Notes under the pieces: model-generated
The model's database searches: none
What the model was told of the DNA's origin: nothing
Seen by the model: the letters and a program-made list of their open reading frames with translations, nothing else
NCBI GenBank assembly: GCA_029194675.1
Contig: JARFXP010000004.1
Location: forward strand, 1 to 64,000
Source: Nitrospira sp.
Lineage (GTDB): Bacteria; Nitrospirota; Nitrospiria; Nitrospirales; Nitrospiraceae
DNA: 64,000 nt
Reading direction: 5' to 3'
Made by a program: the position numbers and the translations under genes
Shown: one piece after another, positions 52,650 to 59,599 of the stretch
Layout of the letters: each line of letters begins with the position of its first letter
Numbering within the stretch: the first letter of the stretch is position 1

Positions 52650-54941
52650 CTACCGCGCGCATTGCCCCCGTGGAGTAAGAATTGGATCTTGCGGGTCTAG
52701 ATTGAGAAACGATTGGAGAGGAGACCAGGTTCCTCCACTCCCGACAGCTTCAATGTGCAGCATGCCGACGGCATCTGTTCCATCGCGTGGAATGCTGAGC
52801 GCAGGGTGGTCAAACGGCGCTTGTTGATACTTCACACGAGGATCAGTTAGCGAAACCAGGAAAGCGACGAGTTGTTCTTCCTGTTCGACAGTAAGTTGTA
52901 ACGGTGCCATCAGAAGATGTATGTCGCTGATATTGAAGCTGCAAAAATTCCCTCCTCGATTGTAGAACTGCACCACTTGCCGCAATGTCGCCATCCCACC
53001 GTTATGGAAATATGGTCCCGTCAATTCAACATTACGAAGGCCCGGGACCTTAAATGCTCCATCGGCAGCGACACGCTGAAAATTTGGCCTGATAAGTTCA
53101 TTCGGCTCACAGAGTCCGTTGGCACTGGCATCCTCACAGACGGGCAGTCCAAGATCTTCGTCCTTGGCTGGAATATGGGCGTTTCCTAGAATTGGGAAGC
53201 TCATTCTAGGAGTTCCAAGTGTGCTGGAGAGACGGTCAAACAATGCTTGACGAGTAAAGGCCAGGGGCTGACCAAAAATATCCGTGTCACCGCGCCCGAT
53301 ATCGTCCGTCGTCGGCGTGACTCCAAGATTGTAAAAGCCATTGTCGTAGAGCGCGGTCCCTTTGACCATTGCCATAGCTCTGATCAGGTTCTGCCCGCCC
53401 TTGGCACTTCGCACCGAAGCATTCGTCAATTCCGGGCCGGCATGGCAGTGAAGACAGCGCCCCTCGTTCACAAAGACGTTGAGGCCGGCCAGCTGCTTTT
53501 TGTGGAATCCATGATTGAACTGTCCTGTTTCCATCCACTCGTCAAAGGGCGTTCGATCTGCCACCAACGTGGCTTCGTACATGGCGATTGCAAGACCGAA
53601 GAAAAACCCGAAATTCACCTCCATTTGGGTGAAATTTACGGGCGTCGGCGTACTGGGAAGCTCCGTCAGTTCCTTGGAATTCCAATACACGTCGACAAAA
53701 GCGCGCTTGATCATCGCTTCATAGGTGGTGGATAGCCCGTTCCCCGGGGCTTTCGATAACCGGCCCAGCACAGAATCATACGGATGGACGTATTGTCCGC
53801 CGAGGGGAGTCAGAGGAACATTGGTTGAAGTGCCGGGGCGTAATAACTTCTGACCGAGCTCACGTAATCTCCTCCCATTGCCGATTGTCGGCTCGCCAAA
53901 TGCCATTTCAACCGGATTGATCGGTGGTGCCACTGCTTGTGAGGCCAAACTGGCATTGTCGAGTGAGATATGCTCTGCCACGAGTCCGATGCCTGATCGA
54001 TTCACCAGAATGGCGGCTGCTTGGTCCTGATCGCCAAACGGAGTTCGCCCCGTGAAATGCGGATTGGCTCGTCCGTCCCAGAAGTTGGTGAAGTTGAAGA
54101 CCGCATTGATGACCGAGGGCGTGTTGCGATGTTCGATAGCCCTCACAGTGATGTGACCATCGCGATTGAACACCGGGTCGAGGAGTGGGGTGCCGAGATC
54201 GAGGGGAGACCCTGGCTGCAGTCCGTCATATCTTGTGGATTTGACTCCCATGGATCCGACGATGTCGTTGCTGTTATTGGCGCCGGGCGCAATCGTCCCA
54301 TCGGACATGCGGGTCACGACGTCAATCACTTTCACAAATGGGAAATCTTCCCTGGTCAGGCTCTCATCTGGTCGCTTGGTCTCAAAGCCCTGTCGGCTTG
54401 AGCCGGCAGTACTGTAACCGATCACGTCGCCAACTCTGCTATCTGTCACTCCCTCATCAGGATTCACCGCATTTTTTATGCGATTGTCCGTGCCTGCATG
54501 AAAGTGGCAACTGGCGCAGGCCTGCACACCATCGCTGCCGACTTGCATATCCCAGAACAAAGCCTTCCCCAGTTGAATTGCTGCCCACCGATCTGAAATG
54601 AATGCCTCAAGATTTGACGGTAATGGGACAGTTCCGTCTTTCTGAACCGCGAGACGCAACGAGTCTAATCCGACTTTTCGCGCATCTCCCGGATGGTTAA
54701 TCCGATCGCCATGATGTCGGCCAGGATGATGTCCATGGTCGTGGGGTCCAATGGAACGATCCCGTGAGTCAACGTCCATCTTTTCCAGCTGTGAAGGATG
54801 ATCCGTCGTATTCGCAGTGGATTCGGCCATCGGGAGTTGCGGCACAAACAGTGTCCCACCGAATATCATCATGATGATCGCTAATGACGATCGCATTGTG
54901 ATTCGAATTGTCTTCATCCAATGACCGTTTGACTTAGCCAT
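52650..54941 (-). CDS. MauG-like di-haem cytochrome c peroxidase-family enzyme
   Basis: About 763 residues from the ATG at 54941 with AGAGGA six bases upstream. The signal peptide is MKTIRITMRSSLAIIMMIFGGTLF. A His-rich stretch (HDHGHHPGRHHGDRINH, about 67-83) follows. Haem motifs are C142-A-S-C145-H146 and C496-L-H-C499-H500. Late motifs GPYFHNGGMATLRQVVQFYNRGG and GAFKVPGLRNVELTGPYF are those of the bacterial cytochrome c peroxidase/MauG family. Such enzymes use hydrogen peroxide to oxidise proteins, for example tryptophan crosslinking by MauG or kynurenine formation by MbnH. It is first in the peptide cluster, so a periplasmic peptide- or protein-modifying role is plausible. It is longer than typical enzymes of about 350-450. 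Confidence 0.85.
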   Translation of the reverse strand: MAKSNGHWMKTIRITMRSSLAIIMMIFGGTLFVPQLPMAESTANTTDHPSQLEKMDVDSRDRSIGPHDHGHHPGRHHGDRINHPGDARKVGLDSLRLAVQKDGTVPLPSNLEAFISDRWAAIQLGKALFWDMQVGSDGVQACASCHFHAGTDNRIKNAVNPDEGVTDSRVGDVIGYSTAGSSRQGFETKRPDESLTREDFPFVKVIDVVTRMSDGTIAPGANNSNDIVGSMGVKSTRYDGLQPGSPLDLGTPLLDPVFNRDGHITVRAIEHRNTPSVINAVFNFTNFWDGRANPHFTGRTPFGDQDQAAAILVNRSGIGLVAEHISLDNASLASQAVAPPINPVEMAFGEPTIGNGRRLRELGQKLLRPGTSTNVPLTPLGGQYVHPYDSVLGRLSKAPGNGLSTTYEAMIKRAFVDVYWNSKELTELPSTPTPVNFTQMEVNFGFFFGLAIAMYEATLVADRTPFDEWMETGQFNHGFHKKQLAGLNVFVNEGRCLHCHAGPELTNASVRSAKGGQNLIRAMAMVKGTALYDNGFYNLGVTPTTDDIGRGDTDIFGQPLAFTRQALFDRLSSTLGTPRMSFPILGNAHIPAKDEDLGLPVCEDASANGLCEPNELIRPNFQRVAADGAFKVPGLRNVELTGPYFHNGGMATLRQVVQFYNRGGNFCSFNISDIHLLMAPLQLTVEQEEQLVAFLVSLTDPRVKYQQAPFDHPALSIPRDGTDAVGMLHIEAVGSGGTWSPLQSFLNLDPQDPILTPRGQCAR

Positions 54942-55322
54942 CACTCGTCCTCTCTAATCGTTTGATCTCATGGTTATTTTCATCTTCAGCAAAGTCGATC
55001 GCTGCGACCCCAATCTCTCCAAACCGACCTTCTTCCTCAGTGTGGATACGTATTTGCGACCTTTGTTTGGTTGAGGTGCTAATCACGTCTTATGCCAGGA
55101 AGGGGCGCAGGATCGGTCTCGGCGGAAACTATTGGGAAGAATGGGAAAAATAGACTCGCAGGAGGAAACCACCGGATAACGATGATTAGCGACCTAATAT
55201 AATATGTATCCGAATAGATTCCGTGGTGTATCTAATTCGATATCTGGGAGCTCACGCGGCGACAAGCGGCGGGACGGTTCGGAGCAGGCGAGCGGTCGGA
55301 ATGAATTCCAGCGGCGTGCCGA
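54942..55322. other. Region upstream of the peptide-cluster operon
   Basis: About 380 bases. The promoter of the MauG-like gene must lie here on the minus strand. An AT-rich stretch aatataatatgtatccgaatag near 55195-55215 may be part of it. No gene is supported; a plus-strand frame (55223-55561) enters the transposase fragment antisense. Confidence 0.35.
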
Positions 55323-55472
55323 TTACGTGTTCGATATCGAGTCCGTATCGGAGAGCAGATGATACCGAGCCGTACACAGGAGTGCAGAGAGAATTAAGGA
55401 CGGTACCATATCTATTCCTTCTGAATAGCGGCAAGAAGTCCTGCAGCGCCGAGAAGCCCGCCCAGGATGATC

Positions 55473-55607
55473 CGAAACGACGTGTGCCAGCACCCCAAGG
55501 AACCGCTGCCGGTCCTCGTCATCCAAGAAGATGTCCTGTCGGGCGTTGCCCCGGGCCGTGACGTGGTAGAGGGCCCCAGGAAATTCGATGCGCAGCGGAC
55601 GGGCCAT
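55473..55607 (-). pseudogene. REP-associated transposase (RayT), N-terminal fragment
   Basis: From the ATG at 55607 the first 45 residues (MARPLRIEFPGALYHVTARG...FLGVLAHVVS) are identical to the intact copy at 62867-63742. The reading then diverges to unrelated sequence and a frame ending at 55323, so the gene is cut at that point. The DNA differs from the intact copy at many third positions while the protein matches, so the two copies had been kept by selection before truncation. The upstream flank with ctgacccct is shared. Confidence 0.85.
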
Positions 55608-55865
55608 GGGGCGGAGCGTAGCTCATTGAGAGGTACAACACAAGGTCTGACCCCTCTTTGTTCTTCTCACCTTTCTCCTCTCCCTTCAAGAAGGGTGAAG
55701 AAGCAAGATGGGACGGCCAGGTTCCCGGCGCATCAGGTGCGCCGTAGAATATCGACATCCACGTACCAGAACAACAGACGGTTTGGACTCTTTTTTTGTG
55801 TCGAGAGGGGGCGTACGCTGAAGGAAGGCCGGCTTTGCTCACCACTGAATCGAAAGGAGTTGGTT

Positions 55866-56339
55866 ATGGCGACTCCAGCGAGCATTCAGAAACATCCGAT
55901 TCACCCAATGCTGATTCCGTTTCCGATTGCGCTCTGGATTTTCTCCCTGGTCTGCGATGTGATTCACATGATGGGGTTGGGAGGTGAGGCCTGGAAGGAC
56001 ATGGCGCTGTATACGATGATAGGAGGGTTACTTGGCGCTTTCGCCGCAGCGATTCCCGGATACATCGATTACCGTTCGATCGCAGACCCGGCAGTGAAGC
56101 GCGTCGGCTTCTGGCACATGGTGACCAATCTGTCGATTGTCGTGCTGTTTGCCGTGAACGTTCTACTGCGTCTTTTCTCGGAGGCAGGAAGCATTCCCGT
56201 CATCTTGTCGGTTATCGCAGTGACCCTGCTGGGGGTCTCAGGATGGCTGGGAGGCGAGTTGGTGTATGTCCATGGGATTGCCGTGGAACCACAGGAGAGT
56301 GCCAGGGCTAAGGAGAAGGACCAGCATCGGGTCGCCTGA
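55866..56339 (+). CDS. DUF2231-type membrane protein
   Basis: 157 residues from the ATG at 55866, with AAAGGAG seven bases upstream. It begins MATPASIQKHPIHPMLIPFPIALWIFSLVCD, the H-P-x-H-P motif of DUF2231 followed by the first helix. Four membrane segments are visible (MALYTMIGGLLGAFAAAIPGYIDY, FWHMVTNLSIVVLFAVNVLL, IPVILSVIAVTLLGVSGWLGGELVYVHG). The buried histidines suggest haem or metal binding, and the family is annotated as a predicted membrane protein without known function. Confidence 0.85.
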   Translation: MATPASIQKHPIHPMLIPFPIALWIFSLVCDVIHMMGLGGEAWKDMALYTMIGGLLGAFAAAIPGYIDYRSIADPAVKRVGFWHMVTNLSIVVLFAVNVLLRLFSEAGSIPVILSVIAVTLLGVSGWLGGELVYVHGIAVEPQESARAKEKDQHRVA

Positions 56340-56360
56340 CAGCAGATGCTGACCGCCGGT

Positions 56361-56495
56361 TCAGCTCTTCATCGCCGGCAGCACGAGCGTGAAGGTCGAG
56401 CCTTCGCCGACTTCGCTCTCGACGGTGATCGAGACCTTGTGGGAATCGGCGATCTCCTTGACGATGGAGAGACCGAGGCCTGTTCCGCCGACGTC
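56361..56495 (-). pseudogene. C-terminal stub of a sensor histidine kinase
   Basis: 44 residues of the kinase ATPase domain remain: [44 protein letters not shown], holding the G2 box (GTGLGLS). The kinase frame ends at about 56495, where RayT-type flanking DNA begins, so the rest of the kinase is gone. It lies just downstream of the DUF2231 gene on the opposite strand. Confidence 0.8.
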
Positions 56496-56525
56496 CCTGG
56501 TTCTGGACTGACAAGGGAGAAAAGG

Positions 56526-56534
56526 GGACATCCT
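56526..56534. repeat. 9-bp target-site duplication of the IS4 element, left copy
   Basis: ggacatcct here and at 59212-59220 flank the IS4-family element perfectly. A 9-bp duplication fits the IS4 family. Confidence 0.8.
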
Positions 56535-56652
56535 CACTCTTGTCCAAAATAAGTTCTCAACAGGCCTCCGGCTTGTGAGTAGGATAGGTTGTTCAACGCA
56601 CATCCATCCACGGCGTTCCCGCGCCGTGGCACCCACAAGCCGGAGGTGCAGT

Positions 56653-57357
56653 ATGGTAACCGTCGCCAGTTGCTTTGCGCAAATGCTCGCCCTGATCGAT
56701 CGCGCGGACTTCGCTCGGGCCGTTCGACAGCACGCCGCTGAGCGAGCAGCCAAGGGGTTCAGCTGCTGGGATCACTTGATAGCGATGCTGTTTTGTCAGA
56801 TGGGTAGTGCGCACTCACTTCGAGAAATCTGTGGCGGCTTGGCCACCGCCCTTGGCAAACTCGTCCACCTTGGCATCCGTCGGACACCGACTCGGTCCAC
56901 GCTGGCCTATGCCAATGCGCATCGGCCCTGGCAGCTGTACGAGACGCTCTTCTATCAAGTCCTCACCCGTTGCCAAGCCGTCGCGGCCTTGAAGCGCCGC
57001 CGGTTCCGGTTCAAGCACCCCTTGCGCACCCTCGACGCAACGATCATTGAACTCTGTGCCACGGTGTTCGATTGGGCCAGATTCCAGCGGACGAAGGGGG
57101 CGATCAAGCTCCATCTGCAGCTGGATCACCAGGGGTGTTTGCCCTGCTGGGCCCTCGTGACCGACGGCGACACCAACGACGTGCGGATCGCCCAACAGCT
57201 CACCTTTGCGCCAGGCACCATCGTGGTGATCGATCGCGGGTATCTCGACTATGCCCGCTATCATCGTTGGACGGTCGACGAGGTGGGATTTGTCACCCGT
57301 CCACGCACCAACATGCTCTACGAAGTGCTGGAGCAACGTGTGCTAGGCTCGAAAAAG
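56653..57357 (+). pseudogene. IS4-family transposase, 5' part
   Basis: The ATG at 56653 has GGAGG six bases upstream. [27 protein letters not shown] and [32 protein letters not shown] are the DUF4372-like front of the IS4 group. TLDATIIELCATVFDWARF gives the first catalytic Asp and FAPGTIVVIDRGYLDYARY the second. The frame enters the IS3 element after VLGSKK and so lacks the end of the protein, which continues at 58595. Confidence 0.85.
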
Positions 57358-57398
57358 TGGACGCCTTCACCCTATGATCAGAGGTCTGGAGGTGGGGG

Positions 57399-57716
57399 AT
57401 GGAACAAGTACCGCGACAGCAGTATACGAAGGAGTTTCGGGAGCAAGCGGTGCAGCTGGTCCTGGAACAGAAGTTGACGATTCCGGAGGCAGCCAGACGC
57501 CTCACCATGTCGGGCAAGACCCTCGAGCGCTGGGTGTGTCGAGCCCGGCAGGGTCAGCTCGCGACGCTGGGCGAGAGCCGACGGCCCGTGACGGAGCTGG
57601 AGGCCGAGGTGTCTCGGCTCAAACGCGATCTCGCTGAAGCACGCATGGAGCGTGACATCCTAAAAAAAGCCACCGCGTACTTTGCGAAGGCGCAGCTGCC
57701 CGGTACGCGCTCATGA
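57399..57716 (+). CDS. IS3-family transposase OrfA
   Basis: 105 residues. The start MEQVPRQQYTKEFREQAVQLV is a typical OrfA helix-turn-helix, with LTIPEAARRLTMSGKTLERWV as recognition helix and LEAEVSRLKRDLAEARMERDILKKATAYFAK as the C-terminal leucine-zipper. It binds the element ends. Its stop overlaps the OrfB start in an ATGA junction; relatives make the OrfAB fusion by -1 frameshifting, here possibly at the cctaaaaaaagcc run near 57658-57670. Confidence 0.92.
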   Translation: MEQVPRQQYTKEFREQAVQLVLEQKLTIPEAARRLTMSGKTLERWVCRARQGQLATLGESRRPVTELEAEVSRLKRDLAEARMERDILKKATAYFAKAQLPGTRS

Positions 57717-58573
57717 GGACGCTGCGTCACCAGTATCCGTTGCGTCTGTTGTGCCGGGTCCTCGACGTGTCCCGAAGCGGGTACTATGCCTGGTGCACCC
57801 GCCGCCCCTCGACGCGCGCCCAGGAGAACGCGCGGCTGGAAGTGGCGATCCAGGCCGCGCATGTGCGCACGCGGCAAACCTACGGCCCAGAGCGGCTCCA
57901 AGCAGAATTGCGTGCCGACGGGTTCCCTGCTGGGGTCGGGCGTATCAAACGACTGCGCAAGAAACTGGGACTGCGTTGTCAACAAGTCCGCCGGTTCACA
58001 ATAACCACGGATTCAACGCATGCGCTGCCGGTAGCGGAAAACGTGTTGGCTCAGACCTTTGCCACCAGGCGACCGAATGAGGCTTGGGTCACCGATATTA
58101 CCTATGTGCCGACCGTGGAAGGATGGCTGTATCTGGCTGGCGTTAAGGATCTCTACACCTGTGAGGTGGTCGGCCATGCGATGGACGCCCGGATGACGAC
58201 GGACTTGGTGCAGGATGCACTGATGAAGGCCATCGACACCAAACGTCCAGCCCCGGGGCTCATTCATCACTCCGATCGCGGGGCTCAATATTGTGCCCAG
58301 GGGTATCAAGCAACGCTGAGGCAGTTCGGCATGATCCCATCCATGAGTCGGAAGGGGAATTGCTATGACAACGCGCCGATGGAGAGTTTCTGGGGAACGC
58401 TGAAGAATGAGCTGGTGCATCATCGTCGCTACGAGACCCGTGAGCAGGCTCGGCGCGAGATCTCGGAGTACATCGAGCTCTTCTATAACCGTCAGCGGCG
58501 GCATTCTCGGCTCGGGAATCGCTCGCCCGCTGCGTTTGTCCAGCAATGGGTCCGTCAACAGCTGGCGGCGTGA
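57713..58573 (+). CDS. IS3-family transposase OrfB (DDE integrase)
   Basis: 286 residues. The integrase core has the DDE residues: Asp in EAWVTDITYVPTVEGWLYLAGVKDLYT, Asp in LIHHSDRGAQYCAQGYQ, and Glu in YDNAPMESFWGTLKNEL. The front part HVRTRQTYGPERLQAELRADGFPAGVGRIKRL is the HTH_21 domain. Length is normal. The catalytic set is intact, so with OrfA the element could move. Confidence 0.95.
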   Translation: MRTLRHQYPLRLLCRVLDVSRSGYYAWCTRRPSTRAQENARLEVAIQAAHVRTRQTYGPERLQAELRADGFPAGVGRIKRLRKKLGLRCQQVRRFTITTDSTHALPVAENVLAQTFATRRPNEAWVTDITYVPTVEGWLYLAGVKDLYTCEVVGHAMDARMTTDLVQDALMKAIDTKRPAPGLIHHSDRGAQYCAQGYQATLRQFGMIPSMSRKGNCYDNAPMESFWGTLKNELVHHRRYETREQARREISEYIELFYNRQRRHSRLGNRSPAAFVQQWVRQQLAA

Positions 58574-58594
58574 GGCTGCAATTCATGGCGTCCA

Positions 58595-59100
58595 CTATTG
58601 ACAACCGGGGTCAACGCTCCGTGCCGACACGCGGACCGGTGCTGGTCGATGAGGTGATCCGTCTCACCAGTTCCCATGCGGCTGACCGGTGCTCGGTCCC
58701 CCTGCGACAGGTGACGATCTGGGATGAGAGACAGCAGCGGCCGCTACGGTTCCTGACCACTCTCATGCAGCTTGCGGCCAGCACGATTGCCGCCATCTAT
58801 CGGGAGCGCTGGCAGATCGAACTCCTCTTCAAGGCCTTGAAACAGCATCTCCGGATCAAGACGTTTGTGGGCACGAGTGAGAACGCCGTACAGGTCCAAA
58901 TCTGGATCGCCCTGCTCGCGATGCTGCTGTTGAAATTTCTGCAGCTGAAGTCCACGTGGCCCTGGAGTCTCTCGAATCTGGCCGCGTTGCTCCGCTTCAA
59001 TCTGTTGACCTATCGGGATCTGTGGGACTGGCTCAATGCGCCCTTTGAACGGCCGCTGCTCATACCAGCGCCGCCCCAACAGAGGCTATTCGCTACCTGA
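58595..59100 (+). pseudogene. IS4-family transposase, 3' part
   Basis: The frame downstream of the IS3 element continues the interrupted transposase: NRGQRSVPTRGPVLVDEVIRLTSSHAADRC, FLTTLMQLAASTIAAIYRERWQIELLFKALKQHLRIKTFVG, with the catalytic Glu in the Y-R-E-R-W-Q-I-E-L motif. It ends at the stop at 59098-59100. The IS3 insertion disrupts the coding sequence, so the protein is lost. Confidence 0.82.
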
Positions 59101-59211
59101 TCTTGGACAGCAGACCGGACAACCTGAACTGGATGGGTGACCAGAGACCGTCTCATATGCCGCATTCACGGGGGAAGAACTCGAAACAGCCGACTATTTT
59201 GGACAGCAGTG

Positions 59212-59220
59212 GGACATCCT
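59212..59220. repeat. 9-bp target-site duplication of the IS4 element, right copy
   Basis: ggacatcct identical to 56526-56534; it sits directly after the right terminal repeat of the IS4 element. Confidence 0.8.
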
Positions 59221-59473
59221 ACTTTTCATTGCGCGTCCGTGGGCGCCCACGGGGATTGACACTGGCCTCTAGCCCCAGCCGCCGCGCGGTCCGCTGGACC
59301 CAGGCCGCACTCCCAAACGGCGTCCCGCGGTTCACACTGTGCCGGAGCGCCGCCACCTCCGTGTCCGTCATCGGTGCATTGACCCAGTCCACCCAGTCCT
59401 TCGGTTCCGGCACGGGCACCGCCTGCAGCCACGCCTCCTTGCCTCCTCCCCCCCGCAGACTGGACCACAGCAT
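59219..59473 (-). pseudogene. RayT transposase, C-terminal fragment
   Basis: About 84 residues match the tail of REP-associated transposases: PVPEPKDWVDWVNAPMTDTEVAALRHSVNRGTPFGSAAWVQRTARRLGLEASVNPRGRPR, a conserved block in other RayT subfamilies. It is not from the same type as the intact copy at 62867-63742, whose C-terminus differs. The IS4 element inserted at its 3' flank, so this is a separate, older RayT remnant. Confidence 0.7.
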
Positions 59474-59494
59474 GAACGGACTGAAAAAATCACA

Positions 59495-59517
59495 CGCCCT
59501 TCGCCGAGCTCAGGGCG
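59495..59517. repeat. REP-like palindrome near the RayT fragment
   Basis: cgccct...agggcg with an inner gagctc palindrome forms an imperfect hairpin next to the RayT fragment. RayT proteins act on such interspersed palindromes. Similar sequences recur in many genomes. Confidence 0.5.
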
Positions 59518-59570
59518 AACGGAGTAGGACGCAACACTAACGAAGACTGCACTCGCCTGCGGAATCGGAG

Positions 59571-59599
59571 CAAAGGGTAAAAGAACAAAGGGCAAAGGG
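59571..59599. repeat. Short direct repeats after the TIR-STAND-FGE gene
   Basis: Three near copies of caaaggg (agcaaagggtaaaagaacaaagggcaaagg) lie immediately after the gene's stop codon on the minus strand. They may mark the region that follows the variable region of a retroelement target, but are too short to decide. Confidence 0.3.

Larger units (their letters stand above)
57358..58594 (+). mobile_element. IS3-family insertion sequence, apparently complete
   Basis: A 1237-bp element with tggacgcc at its left end and ggcgtcca at its right end. It carries intact overlapping orfA and orfB. The host is the IS4 transposase gene. A target duplication is not clearly visible at the junctions. Both reading frames are whole, so this element could still be active. 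Confidence 0.75.
56535..59211 (+). mobile_element. IS4-family insertion sequence carrying a nested IS3 element
   Basis: The ends are imperfect inverted repeats, cactcttgtccaaaata on the left and, inverted, cactgctgtccaaaata on the right, with the 9-bp target duplication outside. The interior holds an IS4-type transposase split by an IS3-family element (57358-58594). Without that insertion the element would be about 1.44 kb. It landed between the histidine-kinase stub and a RayT C-terminal fragment, inside older RayT-flanking DNA. Confidence 0.85.

Noticed and set aside
55323-55607. Intact second RayT gene
   Set aside because: Only the first 45 residues match; the remaining frame is unrelated, so it is a fragment.
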